Assembly: GCA_034401795.1 (NCBI GenBank)
Contig: CM067360.1
Coordinates: forward strand, 120,570,834 to 120,634,833
Origin: Chaetoderma sp. LZ-2023a
Lineage: Eukaryota > Mollusca > Caudofoveata > Chaetodermatida > Chaetodermatidae
Direction of reading: 5' to 3'
DNA: 64,000 nucleotides
A model generated the notes under the pieces. That model saw only the letters and a program-made list of their open reading frames with translations, was not told where the DNA came from and searched no databases. This document shows positions 46,145 to 56,840 of this stretch, piece after piece. Position 1 is the first letter of the stretch. The number at the start of each line of letters is the position of its first letter. Made by a program: the position numbers and the translations under genes.

Positions 46145-46420
46145 TGTTGGAATCGATCTATACAACTTGAATCCTGAATTCCCAGAAGCCCAATTTCGAG
46201 ATAACTATACATGAGTGGTATTAAATATGGTGAGGCTAGCTTAACTAGATGGGGTGCGGGCGGGGTGGGGGGGGGGGTGGTTACTACCTTTTTATCTCCC
46301 GGTCAGCTTGGTTTCAAAATATTCAACATAATGGTTACTAAATTGTAAATCCATCTTTCATAACTGATTTAAGACACGTCATTATGATTGTGATGTCAAC
46401 CTCCTAGTGACCGTTTTGAT
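46145..46420 (+). repeat. R3-related copy
   Basis: GTTGGAATCGATCTATACAA, CTGAATTCCCAGAAGCCCAA, GGTTTCAAAATATTCAACAT and CATTATGATTGTGATGTCAA follow the R3 order. The left half of the central palindrome is replaced by a G-rich tract (46250-46280). Confidence 0.5.
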
Positions 46421-46639
46421 TTATGAAATATTATCAATATTAGCTCAGGAGCTTATGTTAGGCTGCTGAGCATAAGACCCTTGAGCCTCGTGTTGTCAAT
46501 CTCTGGGAAGTTACATAATACCAGCCAATACCAGGTTTTGGACATGTATTACAAAGACATAACCTACTAACAGAATGCTTATTATTATTAGTTTTACTAT
46601 TCTTAGTAGTATTACTATTATTAATTATCATAATTACTT

Positions 46640-46898
46640 CTTTTGTAATGGAGGCAGTACAATCGCTGAAAAACTGTAAACATAAATAATGTTAATGTAT
46701 ATTTGTAAATATCAAATTGCATGTTATTGTAAAATTATTATGCACACTTGTAACATACCACCTTTAATAGTTGTGTAGGGAAAGAGCCGAATCTAAGTCA
46801 GTTTGACTTGTGACTCAATCCCATTGTTATTAATTGGCAATAAAATGTGTTTAAAACAAACCAATAAATACAATACAATACAATACAATACAATACCA
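46640..46898 (+). repeat. Retroelement-like 3' end with (AATAC)n tail
   Basis: AT-rich sequence with GGCAATAAAATGTGTTTAAA followed by five AATAC units. It looks like the 3' UTR and simple tail of a non-LTR element whose coding part is gone. Confidence 0.4.
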
Positions 46899-47299
46899 GA
46901 GGTGCGTAGGTGCGTACCTGCGTTTTCCTGAACTTACGTCACCGGCGGTTGGCACAACTCGTCCTATAGTGAAGGTATGAGAATGAGCGGTCTATGATGA
47001 CCAGCACCTTGCCCCCCCCCCCACCATGCAAGAACTATTTGAAGGGCTCAACTCCATGAAGCCAAACGAAACCAGTGGAGTGGGGTCCTCCCGTGGAATA
47101 TTCTGAAATATACAATCTCTAAAATGACATCTGCTGCATTTCTGGAGGCAAATATTAGTCTTTGGTTGAATAGAAAATAGTTTTTGTTCCTATTTTCTTC
47201 TTCCTCGGATCTAAAAAATGTGGCGTAATCACCATACGTGCAAAAAACCTAAGAATGGACACATAGTAAATTATAAGATTGATTGAAATCACCCATTCC
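46899..47299. other. Gene-free stretch
   Basis: No supported feature beyond a C-run near 47011. Confidence 0.4.
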
Positions 47300-47390
47300 A
47301 GTAAATGGTTAAAATATTTGAAACTCATTTGACTGGAATCCGTTTCCGCCTGAGGCAGTCAGGTTAGTAACAGTTTAGGATATTCAACCA
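47300..47390. repeat. R3-type palindrome
   Basis: GGTTAAAATATTTGAAACTC and TTTGACTGG on the left; CAGTCAGGTTAG and ATATTCAACC on the right, around CCTGAGGCAG. From 47391 to 48211 no gene is supported. Confidence 0.5.
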
Positions 47391-48211
47391 TAGATGTAGG
47401 AGTAGTGGTGAGTGTACCAGTGCGCATGCACCTCAACCACCCCAACCAACATCTTCACTGAGCAGAATGAAACAATCTGAGTCTGTAAAAGTATTGGCAT
47501 TTTATGTCCTTTACTTGCGGAGATGCAGCAGATGGTCTCTACTAAGAGCATCTACATGTAGGCCAATAACCTTTTCCGGGACCATATTTCTCTCAGGTCC
47601 AGATCGTTCATATTGTATTTTCGTGGCCTCATTTCTAGCCACGGGCGCGACATATTCACGTCCACACAAGGATAACGGGACTTAAATCGTCGGTTAACTT
47701 AAATATTTGTCTACTAAAAATGTATCGCATAAACATTACTACGATAACCCGGGGAAGCTTATATAAATATAACTCGCTCGCCTACTCGATGTACAAAGGT
47801 GGTAAAATCGAATATATTTCTTTTGGCCCTGATAAATCTAACTCCGACGGGACATATTCGTGTGAGTTATGTCACTTTCAAACAAACGATTCTTCAAGGA
47901 ACATCAACACCTCTTATCATTGATGTAGCATGACAGACTAAGTGCATACCGCAACCGATTACATTTTATTTGACGCTATTAAATATGAAAGCTTGAAAGA
48001 ATATGCTAATCATATGCTAACTACTTTCTCTGTTCATAACGGTACAACTTGATCATTGTACACTTCGGTAGACCTCACAACTTGACAAAATAATACTTAA
48101 TTACAGCACACCCAGAAGATTGTGTATGTCTAATCTTCATTTAATATATCTGGTGCATTTTTGGAGCTCTACAATGGAAAACATGCAATACTTTTACACC
48201 TGTACTTGCTT

Positions 48212-48564
48212 TTAAAGGTGCATATTCACAGAAAATATCTGAAAATAAAATTGTTTAAATTATACACCTTTAGAGGCTTAAACTGCGAGCCTATATGTAA
48301 TGAAACGAAATAAATCTTAACATATGATGGTTCCATTCCATATAAATTAATATAATTTTTTCAGTTTCGAAATTGAAATAGAGGCACGGGCCTTTATTTC
48401 AATTTCGTAACTTAAAAAGTTATATTAATTTATATGGAATGGAATCAACATATGTTAAGATTTATTTCGTTTCATGACGCATGGGCACATAATTTAAGCT
48501 TATAAAAGTATGCAATTTTAACAATTTTATTTTCAATCATTCTGGTGTGAATGTGTACCTTTAA
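48212..48564. mobile_element. R1 palindromic TTAA element, copy 3
   Basis: TTAA at 48212-48215 and 48561-48564, ends AGGTGCATATTCACA and GGTGTGAATGTGTACCT. The arms share TTTAGAGGCTTAAACTG, AATGAAACGAAATAAATCTT and AAATTGAAATAGAGGCACGG with their complements. The best-preserved copy here, about 350 bp. Confidence 0.85.
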
Positions 48565-49109
48565 TCTTCCTCTATCTGATGCATACGTTGACTGCCATGC
48601 TAGCAGACTTGCACATCGGGCAAGAACGTCATTTTTTAAAAGAGACATGGGTCATAATGTAATAATGGATTGGTATCGCTCACCTAAAAGATTAGCATTT
48701 CAATTTGAAAGGGGCATAGACTACACATAGGGCCATACAGATTTTGTCAGGAATGGAAAAAGCCAGGTTTTGAAAGTGCACATTTTAGCTGGGATAATAG
48801 CACAAAAGCCAAGATGACTGTCAAAGCAAATCAAACAATCAGTTGTTTTAGAAACTTGTGAATTTATCAGTTTTAGGGGAGGTAATTTTGGGGAATAAAA
48901 ACGGATTTTGCTGAGACCGGCAAACATGGTCGCATCATAAAGTGTTTTAAACCAGGCCATTAGTTAAGGCCCATGCGATTTAATTAAATCTCAGATTTCC
49001 ACCCAAAAATCTACTCATCAAAATTATGTATAAAAATATTGATACCTATCATGAGAGGATCCGTCCAGCCATATTGTGTTAATATCAGTCTACGCGTTTA
49101 GTAACAGTA

Positions 49110-49785
49110 TCGATTTGACAATTACCCGCACATTTTTCATAAAGATTTTAACCCAAAGAATTGACGAATCAAAATTCTACATTAGAATTCTAGACCCTCG
49201 TACCAAATGATCATTCTATACAAATTTGATTGAAAATGGTCAAGCTTTTAAAGAGAGAAAGCGATTGGACAATTTCTGGAACATTTTTCAAAAAAGCTAA
49301 GATCGAATCAAAATTCTGAATGGAAGATCTAGATCCTATGTCCATTGAATCCTTCAAACCAAATTTGGTAGATGTTAAGATGGTACGGAGAAGGAATTTG
49401 ACAATTTCTGGTAAATTTTTAATAAAATCTAAGATTTCCACCAAAATATTGAAATTTCTCGAGTCTATCATTATTGGACCCTATCAGCCAGATCTGGCTG
49501 GAATAAGTTAGGTTGGTAACAAGAAGCAAGTTGACAATTCTCGGTCAGATTTCATTAAAATCTAAGACTTTGGCCAAATAAAATTGATGAATCAAAATTC
49601 TGAATAGAAGTCCCGGAGCTCTGGACGATAGGCTATTTTGACCCTGGCTATTGATAGTAGTATCATTTTAAAGCAAAAGTTGACGGACGACAGACATAGA
49701 GCGGACAGACGGATAACAGACAGACGGCAAAATGTCGCCACTGTATAAATAAGCACACTTTCCCCTTCGGGCCAGGTGAGCTAAA
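49110..49785. repeat. Degenerate tandem repeat with the dispersed-repeat end
   Basis: GACAATT(T/A)C(T/C)(G/C)G... recurs near 49116, 49267, 49398 and 49532, each followed by (A/T)AAAATCTAAGA-like and GAATCAAAATTCTGAAT phrases, spacing 131-151 bp. The array ends in GACGGACGACAGACATAG and GGGCCAGGTGAGCTA, the same terminus as 21135-21400 in opposite orientation. The flanks 48565-49109 and 49786-50439 show no gene. Confidence 0.65.
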
Positions 49786-50439
49786 ATAGAATAATTCTGG
49801 CCAGGTTAGTGGTAAGTCTGGCCAGGTTATCTAAAAATACAATACTATGCCGATGAACGTTACACGTGGCTTTAGACAGAATAACTCTCCATCTGGCTAC
49901 GATAGTGTTAACCTTTAACACGCGAATGTGTTCAAGAAAATTTCATCTTGATGATTTGGTGTAGCACTTATTCCGGATTTATTCTCACCCCATCCAACCA
50001 CCACCATCGCCAGACTACTAAGGCAAATGCATTTACCACCATTTTAACGAATAACACTCCCAAGAATAGTGTCATTGTTACTATCAGCACTGCATGACAT
50101 AAATAAGAACGTCTAAATTGAAACTCAGATGAGTTTATAATGTCAAGACGAATTATAATTTAAGAAGATAAGCACACCTCTCTCTGTACCTGTAAATATG
50201 TTGCGTATTTTTACCATGGCCCGTGTCTTTTGTCTATGTCTTTCTTATAGGGCTAAATTAAACTTGAAGCTTATATCTTCTTATATTTTATAGTGTTAGT
50301 TTGGTGGAAATAAAGATGAACCAAGAATTAGGCGCGATCGTATAAATGTAGATGATGCAGCGAGTGTTGGTAAAGCGTACATGCATGTGTACACGTCAAG
50401 GTGGCCTGAGGGATACAATTAACCTCTGAAGAACTTATA

Positions 50440-51138
50440 ATGAAAGAGGGGAAAAAAGGCAACAACTGCAGCATATGTGGAAGGGTTAGAACCGGGACTT
50501 ATATTCGCACTGTCATGGCGCTCATGAGCTCTCGTGATGTTGATGTGAAGAACATAATCAGCCATGAACTAGCACAAGTTCTGACGTCGATGTCTGAGGA
50601 AAAAACGGGAGATCCACGGATTTCTAAAACCAAATCAATATTGAAGAAAAAGCTGCATGTAGAACAGTCGGTCAGTGCAATTATGCCGCCAGATGCGCTT
50701 ATCATAGATGGGTGTGCCATCCATTGGCCATCCATGGGCAGTGTCAAAGACCTAGCTATGTATTTTGTTAAATATATCATCGAGAACCTTAACCCTTTAG
50801 TGATTATATTTGGTCAAAAAATTAAAATATTTGCTTATCGAATGTCTACGTGCGGGCGAAGTGAAGACTATTTTTTGGAAATTGACCACTGGAATGACTG
50901 GCTCGGTTACAGAGCCAGTCATTCCAGTGATCAATTAAAAATATAGTCTTCACTTGGCCTGCCAATGGACATTTCTCAAGACTACTGCAGAGGCCGTTTG
51001 GGCCGGTTTCTTTCATAAAAGGGTAAAGACAGCGGCAGAGTGAATGTAATCTTCGACAGATACTGTGAGTATAGTATCAAAAGTGTCACTAGATGCTCCC
51101 GTACAGGGCAAGTATTTAGAGAGCACCAACCGTCTCTA
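50440..51138 (+). pseudogene. FEN/XPG-like nuclease family protein, N-terminal part, split by R2
   Basis: The ATG at 50440 opens a frame with CSICGRVRTGTYIR, ISHELAQVLTSM, RISKTKSILKKKL and PDALIIDGCAIHW. The open frame then runs into the R2 element. Past R2, coding resumes in SGRVNVIFDRYCEYSIKSVT and FREHQ. I know this as an uncharacterised multi-copy family of invertebrates. The spacing of IIDGCA and VIFDRY resembles the first two acidic sites (IDA and VFDG) of FEN/XPG nucleases, an inference from motif pattern. The second insertion begins at 51139. The remainder is at 54258-55298. Confidence 0.65.
50789..51026. mobile_element. R2 element inserted in the nuclease-like gene
   Basis: Starts TTAACCCTTTAGTGATTATA (50789) within the codons for Glu-Asn-Leu and ends AAAAGGGTAAA (51026). 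Its core GGAATGACTGGCTCGG / GAGCCAGTCATTCC is near-perfect. Removing it and one TTAA joins the coding phases on both sides. The right TTAA has lost one T. Confidence 0.85.
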
Positions 51139-51150
51139 CACCGTCAAAAC

Positions 51151-51470
51151 AAATGTATGTAGAATTAAACTGGACTACACTAACGCAAAGAATGGAAATT
51201 AAAACAAATATTATGACATATAAATCATTAAACGACCTTGCACCGAAGTACATGAAAGATCTGTTCACATTTGTAGAAGACACGTATACACTGAATTTAC
51301 GGTAAAAACGAACGGTCAATTAAAGCCTCCAAAAATAAGAACGGATTACGGGAAAAACAGTTTTACATACACAGCAACAAAAATGTGGAATTCTTTAACT
51401 ATTAATATTAAACATTCTCCGACACTCGGATCATTCATCGCAAATATGTGTGATTGTTTACCCGTATAAT
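51151..51470 (+). pseudogene. Reverse transcriptase C-terminal tail of the inserted retroelement
   Basis: TQRMEIKTNIMTYKSLNDLA, PKYMKDLFTF and, after a one-base shift near 51303, KNSFTYTATKMWNSLTINIK and LGSFIANMCDCLPV with a stop at 51468. These are the standard final motifs of jockey/CR1-group polymerases. Confidence 0.8.
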
Positions 51471-51814
51471 GATGATAATAATAATAATGTTTTCATTTTT
51501 TTCTGTTTTGCCCCATTGCCCCGGAGATAAGGTTACCCGTCTTCGCCGCGGAATCTCCTGCGATTTACAACAATCAAGGACACGCCAGGAGTAGCCAAGT
51601 GTGACCACCTAAATCACCTCCACCAATAGCTTTGCTTAATTTACAGAGGACATTGAAAACGAATTGTGCACAAAACAATAACAAAAGTAACTGATAATTA
51701 CAGTGCCGGACATTCCAATATTATCAAATATAAGTACTAGGAAGAACAATAACCCTGATCATTTAGCACAATAGAGATAAAACATACAAAAATGACCATT
51801 TGTTGATCAAGAGA

Positions 51815-51930
51815 GGCGTGTTCCCGAAAAATGAGCAGCGGAATGAATGACTCAGAAACCGAGCCAGTCATTCCGGTGTCCAATTCTCGGAAACACTTCT
51901 CCCAGACCCGCAAATGGGCATCGGAACAAT
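51815..51930. repeat. R2 variant a
   Basis: GGCGTGTTCCCGAAAAATGA, then GGAATGAATGACTCAGAAAC / CGAGCCAGTCATTCCGGTGT and GGAAACACTTCTCCCAGACC. A palindromic subfamily that differs from standard R2 in its arms. Confidence 0.6.
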
Positions 51931-52039
51931 AGTCCTGATAATTAGTAATAACAACCTAGTTATAACTGCAAATTAAAATCACTGAGAACAGTTATAATGT
52001 GTATATCCCGTTAGGTTAGCAATATGTTGAACAAAATGC

Positions 52040-52165
52040 CCATCTGCTGGCCAGGAGTCAATTGTTTTCGAGGGCTCCTCACTGGAATCATTGGCTCAGC
52101 AACTGAACCTGTCGTTGCAGTGATGAATCTTCGAGAAGTCTTCTCCTGGTCTACACATACACATC
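52040..52165. repeat. R2 variant b
   Basis: CTGGCCAGGAGTCAATTG, core CACTGGAATCATTGGCTCAG / CTGAACCTGTCGTTGCAGTG, and GAAGTCTTCTCCTGGTCTAC. Confidence 0.55.
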
Positions 52166-52269
52166 TTCTATTAAATTATATTTAACAATTGTTTATTTTT
52201 AATCATTTGAATTAAATTAATGTCTGCTTTAAAGACAGTTAGAGCACTCTCCAGAGCATTGTCTGTTGG

Positions 52270-52415
52270 GGAAGTGGCCATCTGCGGACTGAAAGGTCAA
52301 CTGCTCTTTGTGGGTTTACCACTGGAATGACTGGTTCACTGACTGAGCCTGTCATTCGGGTCATACATTTTCAGGAGGAGTGTTCTTTTGGTCTGCATAT
52401 GATCATTTCCGAGCA
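52270..52415. repeat. R2 variant c
   Basis: Core ACCACTGGAATGACTGGTTC / CTGAGCCTGTCATTCGGGTC, with CATTTTCAGGAGGAGTGTTC on the right. Confidence 0.55.
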
Positions 52416-52473
52416 ATGTAATGCTAATAGTTCTTTGTGTTATCATTTATAAAGGCTATCTCGTTTGCACACA

Positions 52474-52475
<2 letters not shown>

Positions 52476-52511
<36 letters not shown>

Positions 52512-52580
52512 TTCTCTCTCTCTTTCTCTCCATCTCTCTCTCTCCCTCTTTCGCTCGCTCGCTCGCTCGCTCACTTGCAC
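52476..52580. repeat. (CT)n/(GCTC)n microsatellite
   Basis: CT repeats from about 52476, interrupted, ending in GCTCGCTCGCTCGCTC. Confidence 0.9.
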
Positions 52581-52744
52581 GCTCGCTAATTTAACTACCG
52601 TTATGTAATATTTCTATTTGAAAAGGATATGTGTATGTTAAACGAGCATGCCACAAGATCCTTTTCTCTAAATACATTTATTACAATAAAAAAAATATGT
52701 TTTAAAAAAGAAAAAAGAAAAAAAAAAGAGAACCTTAAACATAC

Positions 52745-52885
52745 AATGAAAGGACATTGGCGGCCTAGGAGACGAGTGTTTCCGACAATGGAGCAGTGGA
52801 ATGACTGGCTCGGTAACCGAGTCAATCATTCCTGTATCCAATTGTCGTAAACACTCCTCCGGACCAGCAAATGACCATTTCACAT
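52745..52885. repeat. R2 variant d
   Basis: GGAGACGAGTGTTTCCGACA, core TGGAATGACTGGCTCGGTAA / CCGAGTCAATCATTCCTGTA and GTCGTAAACACTCCTCCGGA. Closest to variant a. Confidence 0.6.
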
Positions 52886-53479
52886 ATCGCCAATCCAAAG
52901 GTTAGAGTTTCGGGATAGTCATATAGTACATGCATGGAAAATACTTCTCCTAATGTAAATAGTTTTGTGTATGCATTATGAAATTGTATTATACTATTGT
53001 CCGTCACATTATTATGTGATTGTGCACACATACGGGCCATATGCTTACTTTGTGATGAATATATCTATCGTATATTTTTCAACTTTCCCGATCCTTTATC
53101 ATTAGAGCACGAAATGTAGACACAAAATAGGTTCCCTTGCTGTATAATTTTGATACTAATTTGACTGGATAGTGTTGCTGCCGAAGGTATCAAGACCTTT
53201 CATTCAAATTATGCTTAAGATATGCAACAGCTTAATAGCATGCCTTGAGTTCTAATACTAGTGTTGAAATGGTTAGATGTTGGCGTAGACCTACTATATT
53301 GGATGTAAACCCACGGGAGTGTATGTACATGAGTTCATGTGCGTGTGGATTGGGAGTGCATGTGCTTTGGTGAGTTCTTAATTTCAGTAAACTATATATG
53401 CCTAATTAACCTTTAAGATACAATCCGTCGATTGAACCTTCTGATTTTATCCTACATTATGAAGTGCTATGTCAAATTT

Positions 53480-53736
53480 GGTGATTCTTCCGCTCTTTGA
53501 CCCATAAATGCACAAGCCTAGAAACAAGTCCATCAAATCGCCTAGAGAAATGACCATTTGCAGTCCAGAGGACTATTTTTGAAAATTTATGACAGGAATG
53601 ACAGGCGCGATAATCGAGCCAGTCTTTCCGGTGGTAAATTTCCAAGAATGGCATTGTCTTGTTCTGGAAACGGACATTTCACAATAGATAGACCTAATCG
53701 AGGTTTTCCTGACAAATTTAGTCACTAAAGGGTTAA
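53480..53736. mobile_element. R2 copy with TTAA right end
   Basis: Core GGAATGACAGGCGCGATAAT / CGAGCCAGTCTTTCCGGTGG, flanks GAAATGACCATTTGCAGTCC and TGGAAACGGACATTTCACAA, right end GTCACTAAAGGGTTAA. A palindrome of R3 type lies just upstream (53150-53230) and another downstream (53950-54020). Confidence 0.65.
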
Positions 53737-54197
53737 GACATTCGACGGCGTGGGTAATGATAATAATTTTACTAAATCTATTGTTTCTGTATGTATGTAT
53801 AATCGTATGTTATAATGTGCTTAGCTGTATTTGTCTACGAAATTGAGAATTAGTTTCTATATTTTAGCACATAAAAATATCGTTATTTCTATTTCTTGCA
53901 TTGTTTCCAAAGCATTTCAGCAGAAAAGAAAGGAATTAACTTTACAATGCTGAATATATCAATGGTAATTTGACTGGAAGTTTGCTGCTGTTGAAAGCAT
54001 CAGTAGCTTTTGTTCAAATTACTCTTAATACATCCAGAATATTATATGATTATATGAAATAGATTCCCTAAGTTCCTTGTCTGTACATTGATGTATAAAT
54101 TTGTACATATTATATATATAAAAATTTGTATATATGTTAATGAGGGCCTCTGCTAGATCAGGCCGTGTACTTGAAGTGCTACCCTCAATAAATAACG

Positions 54198-54249
<52 letters not shown>

Positions 54250-54257
54250 TATTATTA

Positions 54258-55298
54258 TCTCTAAACTCGCCTCTCCCACCTCAACAGGTTGTGCTTACTG
54301 TCACGAAAAATAAGACACTGTTGATTGATATATGCGATGAACTTGTCCACAATGAGTAGTTAAATATTTCTAACAGTCTCGTGCTTACTGGGAAATTATT
54401 CATACCTACAGAAGTCTGCAACGGCCTGGTATATACCAAGACATGACTTGAAGACGATGCACCAGGAAGCAGATATCACAATTCCTCAAGTGGTGTCATT
54501 GGCAAGTTCCGGCTGTAGCAGTATGAAAGTTATCGGTGATGGCACAGATGTGTGTGTGTGTGTGTGTGTTGTTAGTGCACTATTATACAGAGAAGAGGTA
54601 TCGCTTCACAGCTGCTTTCAGCCCTTGCAGTCACTGGGTGCGATACGGCTACCTGTTATTATGGTATTGGTAAAACTAGGGTTGTGAAGCTACTTGAAGC
54701 TGGAAAAGAGTTGAACAATTTAGGAGACCGATCAGCCGAAATGGAAGATGTCATTTGCGAAGCAACGGCATTGATTGTCGCTTGCTATGTACAGAACGTG
54801 TGAACTCTGTGAAAGAATGTCGGATATATGTACGATACAAAGTGTGGGTTTCAAGAACAGGTCGAAAAGGCGCAAATTCATTGCCAAAAGCTAACTCCTT
54901 ACCAGCGACCACAGAGGCATTCAACGAAAAGATACAGCGGGCTCATTTTCAGGCATGCATCCCGAAGACAGCCCTAGATATAGAACCTCCGAACCCGGAT
55001 CGATACAGTGAGGTTTGGGTGGGAAAAGGACGAACTTGCTACGTCCTTCCATGCAGTCCTTTTACAGCAGTGTGTACCGGTTGCACCACCGGAAGTACTC
55101 AAAATAACGCAATCCTCTTGTGGTAGTGACCATCCGCGCTCATCCCTCAGATGTGGATGCGCAGCTGCTCAACTTGCTTGCTCTGTGTTTTGCAAATGTG
55201 GCCAATCTGACAGTTCCTTAAAACTAAAAACAATGGACAATATGGCAGTAGATGTTGATGACGCCGATGATGACAATATAAGGCCAAGACGAAGCTGA
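54258..55298 (+). pseudogene. FEN/XPG-like nuclease family protein, middle and C-terminal parts
   Basis: Coding resumes directly after the retroelement with SPLPPQQVVLTVTKNK and LLIDICDELV, then a TAG. In shifted frames follow HQEADITIP with VIGDGTD, VTGCDTATCYYGIGKTRVVK (54630-54689), KVWVSRTGRKGANSLP and, at the end, RCGCAAAQLACSVFCKCGQ. Glu-Ala-Asp, DxxD and GCD...GIGK match the order of the acidic centres and the helix-two-turn-helix GxGxK loop of FEN/XPG nucleases. The first D of DxxD is Gly here. The last block has CxC-x6-C-x3-CxC spacing as in tesmin/TSO1 CXC domains. At least three frameshifts, one probably in a (TG)n tract at 54547. Confidence 0.65.
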
Positions 55299-55616
55299 GG
55301 ATAATTATCCATAGTGTACAAACAGGTCATAATTGGAATTTATTTTAGAAATTTTAGACACTAAAAACATAAAACTAGGCATTTCTATTAACGGGATATT
55401 CTAGATCTGAAGCAAAAATATGTTTTCCGTTTCGCTGTCAGAAACTTGTCTTAGATTCAGCGGCCATCTTGGATTTCCAAAGCGCTCAAAATACTATTTA
55501 TTTCAATTACCATTTAATTGCCAATACTTTTCAAGGAAATTTTTGATTTCTTTCAGGCAAAAAGAGTTGTTTTGTAAATTTATAACGAATGTGTAATGGT
55601 CAAGAAAAATCACTGC

Positions 55617-55796
55617 TTAACCAGTGTACAATTGCAGACCAAGAAGAGTATTTCTGACAATTTACCACTGGAATGACTGGCTCGGTTACCGAGCCAGTCA
55701 TTCCAGTGATAAATTTTCAAAAAATACTCTTCTCTTTGCCTGCAAATGGACATTTCTCAAGATCACTACAGAGGTGGTTTTTTACCGAAGGGTTAA
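55617..55796. mobile_element. R2 palindromic TTAA element
   Basis: TTAA at 55617-55620 and 55793-55796. Core TACCACTGGAATGACTGGCT / GAGCCAGTCATTCCAGTGAT around CGGTTACCG is a nearly perfect palindrome, extended by AGAAGAGTATTT / AAATACTCTTCT. Confidence 0.8.
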
Positions 55797-56092
55797 GTTG
55801 ACACACGAGTGGTTAAATTAACTAGGTCGTTGCTTTATGTATTTCTACAGATGTCTTCATGATACAAAGACAAATATTTTGAAAGCAATTTGGCTGAGAG
55901 CATTTGCTGCCTGCAGCCGACCGACCTCCTTCAGTCAGATTGATCTCAACATAGGCATATTCAGAATGGTGTTATTATATTAGATATTTATTCTATGATA
56001 TACCAGCTTAGAAGGGTTAACATGGAAAGTAGTTGATAATAAAATAAAACAAGACCAATCAGGTATTGACGACGATCTCCCTGCCCCCTGAC

Positions 56093-56187
56093 AACGCAGC
56101 TTACTGGGCCGATGCTAGGCCGATAACGTGCCGAAACTGAAAGTATCGGCATGGTATCAGCCCAGCATCGTCCCAGTAAGCTGCGTT
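56093..56187. repeat. Palindrome with AACGCAGCTTACTGGG ends
   Basis: AACGCAGCTTACTGGGCCGA and its complement TCGTCCCAGTAAGCTGCGTT form the ends, with CGATGCTAGGC/GCCCAGCATCG and GTGCCGA/TCGGCAT inside. Related to 58169-58256. Confidence 0.75.
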
Positions 56188-56389
56188 ACCTGGGTCGCTT
56201 TTGTCATGTTGTGAACCGATTTCGGATTTTGTGGATTTTTCTGAATGATCAGGATTTTATCGGATTTCTCGTATTTTTTCCGATCACGCTCAACGTTATA
56301 GAATTCCTAGTATATGCTGACACCCTCTCACTTGCTAAAATTTAGCCTAATCGGAACAGTGGTTTCTGAGATATACACACATCTAGAAT

Positions 56390-56520
56390 TTGATCCGATC
56401 CGGCTTTGTGTTCTTTTATCCGGATCAGGGCCATCGTCCAGAAATCCTCTTCCACGGCAAGTTCCTGCATTATGTTAAAATTTGAGCCAAATCGGAGAAG
56501 AAGTTATTTAGATACCGCCC
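56390..56520 (+). repeat. Dispersed repeat related to 15230-15771
   Basis: GATCCGATCCGGC, CATCGTCCAGAAATCCTCTT and AAAATTTGAGCCAAATCGGA resemble the insertion-target repeat. Runs into the (CAGA)n tract. Confidence 0.4.
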
Positions 56521-56521
56521 C

Positions 56522-56522
56522 G

Positions 56523-56586
<64 letters not shown>
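56522..56586. repeat. (CAGA)n microsatellite
   Basis: About sixteen CAGA units. Confidence 0.95.
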
Positions 56587-56840
56587 TGGGCCGGGGCGAG
56601 ACAGGATGCAGTGGGCCAGGCGGGGCCAGGCGAGTGGGCAGGCGAGCGGGTGGTTGGGCATGGCGGGGTGGGACGGAACGTGGCCGGATGGGGCCGGATG
56701 GGGCGTGGGGGGGCGGCGGTGCGGGACGGGTGGCATAGGGCGGGATGGGGCAGGCGGGGTGTGTGGATGGTGCCTGGCCGTGCCGGGCCTGGCGGATGGG
56801 CGGGCAGGCAGGCAAGCTGGCGGGTGGGTGGGCGGCCATG
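56587..56840. repeat. G-rich degenerate minisatellite
   Basis: About 250 bp of GGGC(C/G)GG, GGATGGGGC and GGGCGGGCAGGC variants, far more GC-rich than its surroundings, with many GGG/GGGG runs able to form G-quadruplexes. Frames open on both strands are compositional artefacts. No gene between 56841 and 57249. Confidence 0.8.

Larger units (their letters stand above)
51139..54257 (+). mobile_element. 5'-truncated CR1/L2-like retroelement inserted in the nuclease-like gene
   Basis: It begins directly inside RT C-terminal sequence (51151-51470) and ends with AGGGCCTCTGCTAGATCAGG, TGCTACCCTCAATAAATAAC and an (ATT)n tract, which I recognise as a typical CR1/L2-type 3' end. TCTCTA flanks it (51133-51138 and 54258-54263), and the interrupted gene continues beyond. 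The long 3' part is inflated by several R2-related insertions and a (CT)n tract. Confidence 0.75.
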
